From Paenibacillus radicis (ex Gao et al. 2016) (GTDB lineage Bacteria > Bacillota > Bacilli > Paenibacillales > Paenibacillaceae), in the NCBI RefSeq assembly GCF_014641555.1, contig NZ_BMHY01000002.1, positions 283,834-333,264 of the forward strand: a stretch of 49,431 bases of DNA. The letters are read 5' to 3'. The notes under the pieces were generated by a model. It had not been told where the DNA came from and searched no databases. It worked only from the letters and a program-made list of their open reading frames with translations. Position numbers and translations under genes: made by a program. Shown here piece by piece: positions 28,721-36,679 of this stretch (position 1 is its first letter; each line of letters opens with the position of its first letter).

Positions 28721-29146
28721 ATGAAATGGCTATTGGCAATTGTTTTTTATCATATTGTTATGATCCCGGTTGTTATTATGACAATCCTTTTGCCTTTTAT
28801 TCTTTACAAAGATATCAAAACCATATTAATTAATGAGGTTCCCGTCTCTAATGGAATGGATGCTGTCTTAGCTATGTTCTCCTTTTTTATTTATTTAGCA
28901 GTAAGAAGCAAGTTTTTGGGCAAGCCGTATCGTAAAATAACTATACTTCTTCCTCTTCTTCAAATGTTAATTTATACGAACGGAGCTCTTGTTATTGGAA
29001 TCGTGATCCTTAATAAATGGGCAAATGATGGGCTTTACTCCAAAGGATGGGCTATCGTCTTTGCATGTTTAGCTATTGTTGCTATAAGACTGCTGATGTC
29101 GCTTTTTTATAGAAAATTTCCGATTGTCCAAACAGATTATCGCTGA
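28721..29146 (+). CDS. Hypothetical small polytopic membrane protein in the AAA+ operon
   Basis: A 141-residue protein with about four hydrophobic segments (VFYHIVMIPVVIMTILLPFIL, AVLAMFSFFIYLAV, ILLPLLQMLIYTNGALVIGIV, WAIVFACLAIVAIRLLMSLF) and basic cytoplasmic loops. I do not recognise the family. Its gene starts 18 bp after the AAA+ gene with a GAGAGGAG ribosome-binding site and is followed 11 bp later by the 29158 gene. An operon partner of the ATPase is the natural reading. Confidence 0.8.
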   Translation: MKWLLAIVFYHIVMIPVVIMTILLPFILYKDIKTILINEVPVSNGMDAVLAMFSFFIYLAVRSKFLGKPYRKITILLPLLQMLIYTNGALVIGIVILNKWANDGLYSKGWAIVFACLAIVAIRLLMSLFYRKFPIVQTDYR

Positions 29147-29157
29147 AGGAGGACCGC

Positions 29158-29766
29158 ATGAATAACAATTATAGGGATAAAAATCGACAGAATCTATCGA
29201 GTTTGGGGCGTACAAGGAACTCTGGTGAAGATTTGGCTAATAAACTGAAAGTAAAACGTGCAAAATCAAAAAATATACATCGCACTGCAATAGGATTGAC
29301 GGCTCTAGTTATTTTTTGTGCAGCAATTTTTTTGAATAATTCTTCAGTTAGCACGGCTGATGTAACCAATGTTAAAGAAAATGGAATCGGAAAAGGTATG
29401 AAAGCGGGAACAGTTTTAGTAGCAGCAGATGATTTGGGACTTCAAGCGAAAGACTTCAACGTTGAGATGAAGTCAAACGTGAAAACAGGCCGGTTGTTAA
29501 TATGGGACTACGCCGCTGAGGATGGCGATGTGGTGACCGTAAAAGCTGATGGCAAAGTAATTGCAGAGAACGTGGGAATTTTGCATGAACCGTTTTCATT
29601 AGATATACCTATCCCTAGTGTAGTTGAAGTGGTAGGCATCAAAGATGGAGGCGGAGGTATCACCTATGGAGTTAAGATTCCAGGGGCGGTAGGCAATAGC
29701 GTTTTTTTTAACGCTGCTCCGATTGGTTCCGCTAATAAGTATACGATAACAGGCCCGGTTAAATAG
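29158..29766 (+). CDS. Hypothetical bitopic membrane protein with extracytoplasmic beta-sandwich domain
   Basis: A 202-residue protein. Residues 1-43 are highly basic and cytoplasmic, residues about 44-60 form the single membrane segment (AIGLTALVIFCAAIFL), and residues about 65-202 lie outside. The outer domain contains LLIWDYAAEDGDVVTVKADG, followed by a segment with Pro/Ile strands and a GIKDGGGGITYGV turn. This matches the general DGDxVxVxxNG signature of small secreted beta-sandwich domains; the assignment is by pattern only. It is the third gene of the AAA+ operon, with AAGGAGG before the ATG. It could carry mechanical force or signals from the cytoplasmic ATPase to the outside, which is speculation. 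Confidence 0.8.
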   Translation: MNNNYRDKNRQNLSSLGRTRNSGEDLANKLKVKRAKSKNIHRTAIGLTALVIFCAAIFLNNSSVSTADVTNVKENGIGKGMKAGTVLVAADDLGLQAKDFNVEMKSNVKTGRLLIWDYAAEDGDVVTVKADGKVIAENVGILHEPFSLDIPIPSVVEVVGIKDGGGGITYGVKIPGAVGNSVFFNAAPIGSANKYTITGPVK

Positions 29767-29782
29767 AGCAGTTTATTGAAAG

Positions 29783-29816
29783 ATACCGTCATCCTGGACT
29801 GGGTGACGGTATTCTT
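29783..29816 (+). terminator. Terminator of the AAA+ operon
   Basis: ATACCGTCA / TGACGGTAT stem with inner CC/GG pairs, followed by TCTT. The T-run is short, so some readthrough into the 29992 gene is possible. Confidence 0.6.
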
Positions 29817-29991
29817 ACATCCATTGGCCCTATTTTGTATTCGGAAAATGATGACCGCTTCTGATTTCACATATTTTGTATATCTGGTGCGGGGTAACAT
29901 ACAGGTTCTATAAAAGTTAGAACTTCCAGATTATGGAATAGATTGTTACGATTGAGCCGTAATCCATTACTTTAATCGGGGATGATCGCTC

Positions 29992-30780
29992 ATGGCTCAG
30001 TCGTTTTGGAAAAAAAGCTTCACTTATTTATCTGCCAAACTAGCGGCATCCGGCGGACTGTTTTTGTTGTTTGTACTCGTTACCTCCGGCCTTGATCTGT
30101 ATAGATGGGCGGAGGCGGCGAGTTTTTTGTTTTTTTGGATATTGTTTTACGGGTATGCCTTCTGTTTTTCAATCACAGGAGATGCCGTCTTGCTTATAAC
30201 TCGCGGTTCTGAAGGCTGGTTTGTGCTGCTGAAAGTCATGCTGCATATCATTGGAGGAGTGCTGCCTTTTATGGTACTGGGCGGAGGATTCACGGCTGGG
30301 GAAAATGAATCTTGGCCTTTCATCCTATTTTTTGGGTTTTTGGGCGCGATTTGTGCAGTGATTTATGATGCTATTTTCTTTTTTATGCGGTCGAAATTTC
30401 CCTATACGGCTATCGTAGCAGTGACACTGCTGCTTTTATTTATCATATTGTCGAAAGCCGATATGACTGTGACGAGAGATTGGAAAGAGACGCAGATGGA
30501 TGGGAGCTATGAGGCGAGCTTCGATTATTTTCGCGGGAAAAAGGCGATTAAGGTCGAGTTGGAGCAAGATCAATCGCTGCGCTTTTCAGTTGATTGGTCG
30601 CCGGAAAATAGCGGCGGGTACGGACATCATGTATTGGATAAGCACGACAAGCTGGTACCGCAATATGACACTAATGAACATGGAGGTACGATCAGAGCAG
30701 AACAGGCCGCCCCATACCGGATTGTGGTAACGGGCGATAAATTGAAAGGTGCGGTATCGGTGCACTGGAGCGTTGAATAG
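29992..30780 (+). CDS. Hypothetical membrane protein with C-terminal extracytoplasmic domain
   Basis: A 262-residue protein with about five hydrophobic segments in residues 10-160 and a polar beta-rich tail (about 165-262) containing WKETQMDGSYEASFDYF and LRFSVDWSPENSGGYGHHV. The tail resembles small secreted beta-barrel or jelly-roll modules but has no recognisable motif. It has its own gap of 225 bp upstream. A functional link to the AAA+ operon is suggested only by position. The gene runs directly into palindromic repeat block III with no terminator in between. Confidence 0.78.
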   Translation: MAQSFWKKSFTYLSAKLAASGGLFLLFVLVTSGLDLYRWAEAASFLFFWILFYGYAFCFSITGDAVLLITRGSEGWFVLLKVMLHIIGGVLPFMVLGGGFTAGENESWPFILFFGFLGAICAVIYDAIFFFMRSKFPYTAIVAVTLLLLFIILSKADMTVTRDWKETQMDGSYEASFDYFRGKKAIKVELEQDQSLRFSVDWSPENSGGYGHHVLDKHDKLVPQYDTNEHGGTIRAEQAAPYRIVVTGDKLKGAVSVHWSVE

Positions 30781-30796
30781 TGCGGGGGGATAAGTA

Positions 30797-31320
30797 ACTT
30801 GGTTTTCGCTATATAGCGAAGCGGATTCGCAAAAGAGCGAACGGATTTTCGCTAATTCGAATGTACAGTAAGCTGAACTGCACCATAGCGAAACAAATTT
30901 CGCAATAGGAGAACCCAGGTTCACGATTAGCGAAGTTAGGTTCGTTGCAGCAGAGATGGCGCGGCTGGTGGGTCTGAACAAGTAACTTGGGTTCGTTAAA
31001 TAGCGAATCAGGTTCGTTGTAGTAGAGATGGCTCGGCTGATGGGACCGTAAAAGTTACTTGAAGTTAGTGGTAGGGATGAATATTGGAGTCCTACGGGTA
31101 CGAATACGAAAATAGCGAAGCAGGTTCGCAAAAGAGCGAATCAAAGTTCGCTAATTCGATGCTGTAAACAGATGGACTGTGCTGCAGCGAATCAAACTTC
31201 GCAATTGGAGAACCTAGGTTCACGAGTAGCGAAATTCAGTTCGTTGTAGCAGGGGAGCTCGGCTGATGGGTTCGTACAAGTAACTTGGCTTCGCTAAATA
31301 GCGAAGCAGGTTCGTTGCGA
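30797..31320. repeat. Palindromic repeat array, block III, with a 299-bp internal duplication
   Basis: The largest of the five blocks. Units such as GCGAAGCGGATTCGC, GCGAATCAAACTTCGC and GAGAACCTAGGTTCAC recur with 5-8 base linkers. A composite of about 220 bp occurs twice: the run beginning GCGAA at 30816 matches the one beginning at 31115 in unit order and linkers. Both end in a non-palindromic segment (GGCTGATGGG or a variant, then AAGTAACTTGG). With the leader at 31412 this accounts for the 969-bp gene-free stretch 30781-31749. Confidence 0.88.
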
Positions 31321-31411
31321 GCAAAGCATGCTCGAAACGATAGTGATAGCAAGTCCACATTAGCGTCCAAAGCCCGGTAACTCGCACCAAAAACGAATTC
31401 CAAAAAAAGGG

Positions 31412-31440
31412 TTGATCACCCTTAGAAAGAGTGCTATTAT
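31412..31440 (+). promoter_or_regulatory. Sigma-A promoter of the catabolic operon
   Basis: TTGATC (31412-31417), 17-bp spacer, TATTAT (31435-31440). Transcription should start near 31447, leaving a leader of about 300 nt before the first gene. Confidence 0.6.
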
Positions 31441-31446
31441 TAACCA

Positions 31447-31749
31447 TACAATTCCGCTGGGAATAATTTATTTAGAGCACGACCGGATAACCGGAGGCTT
31501 CGTCGCTGCAGAGCAGCACGGGGCCTTTTTCTGTACTTTGGGCGTCCTCGAATACCATTACAAACATGATCTTTACCGGACAGCCGGAGAGGTCGCATCA
31601 TGCGACAACTCTGGCTGTTTGCTATTGTAAAGCGCATCGGTTGAGCCGCGTCCAAAAGCGCGGAAGCCGCATACGCTTTAAGCGCAGCTGGATGGCGAAC
31701 AAGATATGCTTGAAGCCAGCGCTGCGCCATTAAAGGAGGCAGAGCGAAC
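31447..31749 (+). promoter_or_regulatory. Structured 5' leader with internal terminator, candidate attenuator
   Basis: Three hairpins can be read. ATTCC-gctg-GGAAT lies at 31451-31464. A 14-bp stem with one bulge and loop AGA lies at 31495-31526 (outer arm AGGCTTCG, inner GCTGC/GCAGC) and runs directly into TTTTT, the shape of an intrinsic terminator only about 50 nt after the promoter. A long hairpin, ACAGCCGGAG / CTCTGGCTGT with an inner GTCGCA/TGCGAC, lies at 31580-31618. I cannot match the leader to a known riboswitch class. A 72-codon open frame here (31412-31630) overlaps the promoter and is not supported. Confidence 0.5.
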
Positions 31750-33294
31750 ATGGCGATTACATCCGAACAATCGCAGCAACAACATGAACCGGAGAAAGAG
31801 GAGACGACGTTCCCGGGCGCAGCATACGCGAATGCGGTGCTTCAGCCCGCTTACGATAATGCGAAGCAGCATTTGCTGGAGCCGATGCTGGCTATTCATA
31901 AAGCTCATCTCATTATGCTGAGGGAGCAGGGATTGCTGCGGCAAAAAGATGCCGAGCTTACGGCAAAAGCGCTGCTTCAGCTGGATTCCGGCAAGCTGCG
32001 TACTGGCACGTATAGCGGGAAATTCGAAGATCTTTTTTTCGAAGTGGAGCATCTGCTGCTGGAATTGTCAGAGGAAGCGTCCGGTAATTTGCATTTGGCG
32101 CGGAGCCGCAACGATATGGGCATCGCTATATATCGCATCGTACTCCGAGAAAAGCTGGCGGCCGCACTTGCAGAGGCGCACGCGCTACATGAAGCGCTTC
32201 ACAGCTTTGCGGTCCGGCATGCGGAGACGATTATGATTGCACATACGCATACGCAGCAGGCGCAGCCGACGACGGTTGGTCATTACATTGCGGCTGTAAC
32301 GGATTCGTTATCCCGCGATATCCGCAGACTGAAAGCGGCTTATGAGGGATGCAATCTTAGCAGCTTGGGAGCTGCAGCGCTAACGACGTCGGGATTCCCG
32401 ATAAGCCGGGAGAGAGTCGCCGAGCTGCTTGCCTTCGACGGATTGATCGAGAACAGCTACGATGCGGTCAGCGGTGCCGACTATGTTGGGGAAGCGGCAA
32501 CAGCTGTCCAACTGGCGGCTATTAACTTAGGGCGGTTCGCCCAAGAGCTGCTGCTATGGTGTATGCAAGAATTCGCCATTGCCCGCGTAGCGGCGCCTTA
32601 CGTACAGATCAGCTCCATCATGCCGCAAAAGCGAAATCCCGTTTCTATCGAGCATGTTCGCTCGCTTCTGTCCAGCGCCGCTGGCGATGCGCAGACGGTG
32701 CTTACGATGATTCATAACACGCCTTTTGGCGATATCGTCGATACGGAGGATGACTTGCAGCCTTATGCATGGCGCAGTCTTGGAACGTTAGAAGCGGTTT
32801 ACAGGCTGCTTGGTAAGGTCATCGCAACGCTGGAAATTAACGAAGAGGTGCTCCGCCAACGTGCGGCGAGCAGCTTTGCCACTGTAACGGAGCTGGCAGA
32901 TACGCTGGTCAGAGAGGAGGGGCTCAGCTTCCGGACGGCCCACTCTATCGTCAGTAAGCTGGTCACTTTGGCTGCAGAACGAGGAGCCAGCGTAGCTGAC
33001 TTAAATCTAGCCAGCCTGAACGAAGCTGCTGCCGCAGCAGGACAGAACCAGCCGCTCAAGCTCTCTGCCGAGGCGCTGCGTAAAGCGCTCGACCCCGAAC
33101 ATTTCGTAAGGGTCCGCACCCTTCGCGGAGGCCCTGCGCCAAGCGAGCTGCGCCGCGCGCTCGGCGGTCAAAGCTCGCGGCAAGCTGAGCTTAAGGTTTG
33201 GCTGGAGGGCAGCAGGCATAAGCGGCAAAAAGCGCTCAACCATCTGGATTTGATTTTGAACGAATGGCTGGCCGAATCAAGCAAACCCGAATAG
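31750..33294 (+). CDS. Argininosuccinate-lyase-like enzyme of the fumarase/aspartase superfamily
   Basis: A 514-residue, mainly helical lyase. The family motifs are present: LHLARSRNDMGIA, the substrate-His region IAHTHTQQAQPTTVGHY, and the fumarate-lyase signature SSIMPQKRNP (from residue 288) with the mobile catalytic Ser. It is unusual in a hydrophilic Gln/Glu-rich start (residues 1-20), in lacking the LWGGRF start of true ArgH, and in having NPVSIEH where ArgH has NPDxxEL. No argG or other arginine gene is nearby. The context of an amidohydrolase and an importer suggests elimination from an N-substituted aspartate or similar compound, releasing fumarate. That is inference; true argininosuccinate lyase activity is not excluded. 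Ribosome-binding site AAAGGAGG. Confidence 0.82.
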   Translation: MAITSEQSQQQHEPEKEETTFPGAAYANAVLQPAYDNAKQHLLEPMLAIHKAHLIMLREQGLLRQKDAELTAKALLQLDSGKLRTGTYSGKFEDLFFEVEHLLLELSEEASGNLHLARSRNDMGIAIYRIVLREKLAAALAEAHALHEALHSFAVRHAETIMIAHTHTQQAQPTTVGHYIAAVTDSLSRDIRRLKAAYEGCNLSSLGAAALTTSGFPISRERVAELLAFDGLIENSYDAVSGADYVGEAATAVQLAAINLGRFAQELLLWCMQEFAIARVAAPYVQISSIMPQKRNPVSIEHVRSLLSSAAGDAQTVLTMIHNTPFGDIVDTEDDLQPYAWRSLGTLEAVYRLLGKVIATLEINEEVLRQRAASSFATVTELADTLVREEGLSFRTAHSIVSKLVTLAAERGASVADLNLASLNEAAAAAGQNQPLKLSAEALRKALDPEHFVRVRTLRGGPAPSELRRALGGQSSRQAELKVWLEGSRHKRQKALNHLDLILNEWLAESSKPE

Positions 33295-33309
33295 GAGAGG
33301 TGACTGCAA

Positions 33310-34266
33310 ATGTTCCGAAATAACTTTCAGGTGTATGACATCCATGGACATTTACCGTATCGCATTCAAATCGGCGGAAGCTGGAGCAAGCATGAGCTGA
33401 TAGACCGCTACGGCAAAGAACGGGGGGAGCGGTTCCGGCTGACCTGGGATTTTCCTGAAGGCGGCGCTGCCGGCTCAGCGGATGATACAACGCCGCTTAT
33501 TGATCGCTGGGTGCAGGAGCTGGACAAATACAATATTGGCGGCATGAATTTTCTGACTGCGCTGGACAACGACAATATGGCGGATCAGCTGGCGCATTTT
33601 CCAGATCGGTTCACAGGCTTTGCCTTCCACCCTATCGAGGCTCCGGATGCGGCGGATGAGCTAAAGCGTGCGGTCAATGAATTGGGTTTGAAAGGCTATA
33701 AGCTGTTCGGGCCTTTGACGAAAATTCCGTTCGACGACCCTTCGTTGAAGCCGGTATGGACCTTTTTAGCGGAAAAGAAACTGCCTGTTCTCATCCATTT
33801 CGGCATGCTCGGCCATGCAGGCGGCATCGTTCACCACCCGAATATTAACCCGCTGGCGATCTTTAATACGGCCCGGGAATATTCCGATATTCCGTTCATT
33901 ATTCCACATTTTGGAGCGGGTTACTTCCAGGAGCTGCTGCATTTGTGCTGGAGCTGTCCGAACGTCTTGATCGATACTTCGGGCTCGAATCAATGGGTGC
34001 GCTGGATGCCATATGAATTGACGCTGGAGTCGCTGTTCCGCAAGACGTATGAGCTGATCGGGCCCGAGCGGATCGTATTCGGAACCGATGCAAGCGGCTT
34101 CCCGCGCGGGTTTCCGTACCGATACTTGCAAGATCAGGTCCGCGTGACGAGAGAGCTTCGGTTTAGCGAGAGTGATATTGAACTTATTTTCGGCAATAAC
34201 GCAAGACGGCTGCTGGGACTTCCGATTCCACAGGAAGCGGGGCCGGAAGCAAAACAAACGAAATAA
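33310..34266 (+). CDS. Amidohydrolase-type TIM-barrel hydrolase
   Basis: A 318-residue metal-dependent hydrolase or decarboxylase of the amidohydrolase-2 type. The metal-binding HxH is H12 and H14 in YDIHGHLP. Further ligand strands are LPVLIHFGM, FIIPHFGAGYF and RIVFGTDASGFPR, where the Asp is the usual catalytic residue; the protein ends in the family motif IFGNNARRLLGL. It may hydrolyse or decarboxylate a compound imported by the downstream transporter, or a product of the upstream lyase. It starts 15 bp after the lyase gene with GGAGAGG. Confidence 0.85.
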   Translation: MFRNNFQVYDIHGHLPYRIQIGGSWSKHELIDRYGKERGERFRLTWDFPEGGAAGSADDTTPLIDRWVQELDKYNIGGMNFLTALDNDNMADQLAHFPDRFTGFAFHPIEAPDAADELKRAVNELGLKGYKLFGPLTKIPFDDPSLKPVWTFLAEKKLPVLIHFGMLGHAGGIVHHPNINPLAIFNTAREYSDIPFIIPHFGAGYFQELLHLCWSCPNVLIDTSGSNQWVRWMPYELTLESLFRKTYELIGPERIVFGTDASGFPRGFPYRYLQDQVRVTRELRFSESDIELIFGNNARRLLGLPIPQEAGPEAKQTK

Positions 34267-34282
34267 AGGGAGGAATTTGGAG

Positions 34283-35644
34283 ATGAAAAAGAGACCGATA
34301 CTGGCAATTGCTGCGGCGGCGCTGGCGTTTACACTGGCTTTGACTGCATGCGGCAATGGCAATAACAAACCAAATGAGAAGGCGGATTCTGGCAATAAAG
34401 AAAAAGCGTCAAACACACAAACGGCCGAACCGCCAAAGCTTGACCCGAACGCAAAAGTGACGATCGAATACTGGCAATATGAATTTCCTGCCAAGGTCGA
34501 GCTCATTAACGAGCTGATTACACAATTCCAGCAGGAGCATCCCAACATCACGGTCAAACAGACCAATTTCCCTTACGATCAATATAATCAGAAGGTAGCG
34601 ACGCTCGTTCCGGCAGGCAAAGGGCCGGACGTCATCAATTTGTACTATGGCTGGCTTCCTAAGTATGTAGCCTCGGGCTATTTGCAGCCGCTGCCGGAAG
34701 CGGATTTCCCCGCTGCGGAAATTGAAGCGAACTTCTTCCCGTTCGTAGAGACGGCTAAGCTGAACGGAGGCTATTATGCGCTGCCGACCGGCGTGCGGAC
34801 GCTGGGGCTATTTTACAACAAGGATTTGTTCGTCAAAGCGGGTCTTGATCCGAATAAGCCGCCTGCCACTTGGGAGGAGCTTGTTACTTATACGAAGAAG
34901 CTGACGGAGCTGGATGACAAAGGACAATTTGTTGTAGAAGGCTTTGGCTGGGAGCCGGGGTCGCAGCTGCATCACTGGTTCCGCGACGGGCTGCTCTATC
35001 AGGCTGGAGCACAGGATACGAGCGAAGACCGGAAAAAGCTGCTATGGAATGAAACGCCGGCTGGACTCGAAGCTTTTAAATACTTAATTGATTTTGCCAA
35101 GGAACATAAAGTCGGTATCAACGGTTTCTACACCGATGACGCGAATGCTTTCAAAACAGGCCATGCGGCTATTAACGTAGACGGCTCTTACCGGCTTAGC
35201 TCCATTAAGAAGGACGTTCCGGATTTGAACTATGGCATCGCGCCGCTCCCTTCCTATAAGAACAAGTCGACGCAAGCCTCATTCTGGGCGAATGCGATTC
35301 CTTCTAATGTGAAGGGCGATAAGCTGGCTGCTGCTGTCGAGTTTCTGAAGTTTTTAACGAGCAAGGGCGTTCAGGAGCAATGGGTAGAGAAGATCGGCGA
35401 GCTGCCGGCACAGAAAGAGGTTGCGCTGCAGGACAAATATATTAATGACGAGAAGCTGGGTCCGTTTATCGCACAGCTGCCGGACGGCCGCGCGCATTTC
35501 TTCATCGATGAAACGCAGGAGCGTACGCTGTTTGTCGAGGCTGTGGATCAAGTGCTGCTGAAGGATGTGCCGATCGAGAAAGCTTTCGAGGATTTGATTA
35601 CGAAGACGCAGAAGCTCTATGACGACTATTGGGCGAAAAAATAA
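34283..35644 (+). CDS. ABC transporter substrate-binding lipoprotein, family 1 (sugar type)
   Basis: A 453-residue extracytoplasmic binding protein of the MalE/UgpB family. The start is at 34283 (MKKRPILAIAAAALAF), since GGGAGG precedes it; the frame is open further upstream but runs back into the previous gene. The lipobox is FTLALTACG, followed by an Asn/Lys/Glu-rich spacer. Family signatures are VTIEYWQYEFPAKVELINEL, YDQYNQKVATLVPAGKGPDVINLYYGW, LPTGVRTLGLFYNKDLFVKAGLDPN and PPATWEELVTYTKKL. The ligand could be a sugar or sugar-like compound; the neighbouring lyase and amidohydrolase suggest something less ordinary, such as a sugar-amino acid conjugate, which is conjecture. Confidence 0.92.
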   Translation: MKKRPILAIAAAALAFTLALTACGNGNNKPNEKADSGNKEKASNTQTAEPPKLDPNAKVTIEYWQYEFPAKVELINELITQFQQEHPNITVKQTNFPYDQYNQKVATLVPAGKGPDVINLYYGWLPKYVASGYLQPLPEADFPAAEIEANFFPFVETAKLNGGYYALPTGVRTLGLFYNKDLFVKAGLDPNKPPATWEELVTYTKKLTELDDKGQFVVEGFGWEPGSQLHHWFRDGLLYQAGAQDTSEDRKKLLWNETPAGLEAFKYLIDFAKEHKVGINGFYTDDANAFKTGHAAINVDGSYRLSSIKKDVPDLNYGIAPLPSYKNKSTQASFWANAIPSNVKGDKLAAAVEFLKFLTSKGVQEQWVEKIGELPAQKEVALQDKYINDEKLGPFIAQLPDGRAHFFIDETQERTLFVEAVDQVLLKDVPIEKAFEDLITKTQKLYDDYWAKK

Positions 35645-35675
35645 CGCCGGAGCGGCGCAAGGAAGGTGGTGACGT

Positions 35676-36659
35676 ATGGAGCGGGTCATCGATTCGACGC
35701 CTGTGGAAAGCGGAGGCCGCACGGAACCAACTCCGAAAGGGTCCCGTCAACGCCAACGGCGCCTGCCCTTAATTGGCGGTGTCCGATTAGGGCTGCGGGG
35801 CAAACGGTATTTATTTATCTACGGCTGTCTGCTGCTCCCCTTGCTGTTCTTTGCCGCCGTACGGCTGCTTCCCATTCTGTATTCGTTCAATGTCAGTTTC
35901 CGGGAGTGGGCGATTCTATCGCCCGACAAGCCGTTCGTCGGGTTCGCGAACTTCGCATCGTTGTTCCAGGATGAAGTCTTTCTTGGGTCGCTTCGCAACA
36001 CGGCGGTCTACGTCATTGTCGGCGTGCCGGGGCAGATCGTAGCGGGGCTTGCCGTTGCCCTGCTGCTGCAGCGAATTACGGTGCTGCGCACCTTTTTTCG
36101 CACCGTTTATTTCATTCCGTATATTACGAGCGTCGTTGCCGTCAGTTGGGTGTTTCGCTGGATCCTAATGAAAAACGGTGTCGCCAATGGGATTTTGCTG
36201 GAGCTTGGCCTTGACCCGCAGCCATTTCTCTATTCACCGTCGCAATCGATTTTTTGGATTATTGCAGCGATGATCTGGCAAAGCATCGGTTTTCAAATGC
36301 TGGTGTTTCTAGCCGGATTGGAAAATATTCCGCGTCTCTATTACGACGCGGCGTCGATTGACGGAGCAGGGAGCTGGAGCCGGTTCCGCCATGTGACAAT
36401 TCCGCTGCTTAATCCGGTGATATTGTTTTCCGTCGTTATTGCCAGCATCGGATTTCTGCAATCCTTCACGCAGGTGCTTAATATGACGGGCGGCGGGCCG
36501 CTCAACTCGACGAACTCGATTGTGCTCTATATTTACAATACGGCCTTCAAAAGCTTTGAGATGGGGCGCGCTTCGGCGGCGACCGTCATCCTGTTCGTCA
36601 TTATTTTAGCGTTTACCGTCCTGCAGCTTAAAGTATTGGACCGCAAGGTAGAGTATTAA
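35676..36659 (+). CDS. Sugar-type ABC transporter permease (UgpA/LacF-like)
   Basis: A 327-residue inner-membrane subunit with a basic N-terminal tail of about 45 residues, then six hydrophobic segments. The cytoplasmic coupling loop with the EAA motif reads YYDAASIDGAGSWSRFRHVTIPLLNP. A FNVSFREWAILSPDKPFVGFANF region after the first helix is typical of the MalF/UgpA class. It pairs with the next gene. No ATPase gene lies in the operon, so a shared MsmX/UgpC-type ATPase encoded elsewhere is expected. Ribosome-binding site GGAAGGTGGTGA. Confidence 0.93.
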   Translation: MERVIDSTPVESGGRTEPTPKGSRQRQRRLPLIGGVRLGLRGKRYLFIYGCLLLPLLFFAAVRLLPILYSFNVSFREWAILSPDKPFVGFANFASLFQDEVFLGSLRNTAVYVIVGVPGQIVAGLAVALLLQRITVLRTFFRTVYFIPYITSVVAVSWVFRWILMKNGVANGILLELGLDPQPFLYSPSQSIFWIIAAMIWQSIGFQMLVFLAGLENIPRLYYDAASIDGAGSWSRFRHVTIPLLNPVILFSVVIASIGFLQSFTQVLNMTGGGPLNSTNSIVLYIYNTAFKSFEMGRASAATVILFVIILAFTVLQLKVLDRKVEY

Positions 36660-36679
36660 GGAAAGGGGCGGATACAGCG

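Noticed and set aside
30586..31131. 181-codon open frame on the minus strand
   Set aside because: It overlaps the end of the 29992 gene and block III; similar peptide strings (NLGSPIAKF) arise wherever the repeats are translated in this frame.
30797..31320. CRISPR array
   Set aside because: Units are palindromic, vary in their centre and are separated by 5-8 bases of similar linker, not by unique spacers of 25-40 bases. No cas genes are near.
31412..31630. 72-codon open frame in the leader of the catabolic operon
   Set aside because: Its start overlaps the -35 region of the predicted promoter, it has no ribosome-binding site, and it spans two strong hairpins.
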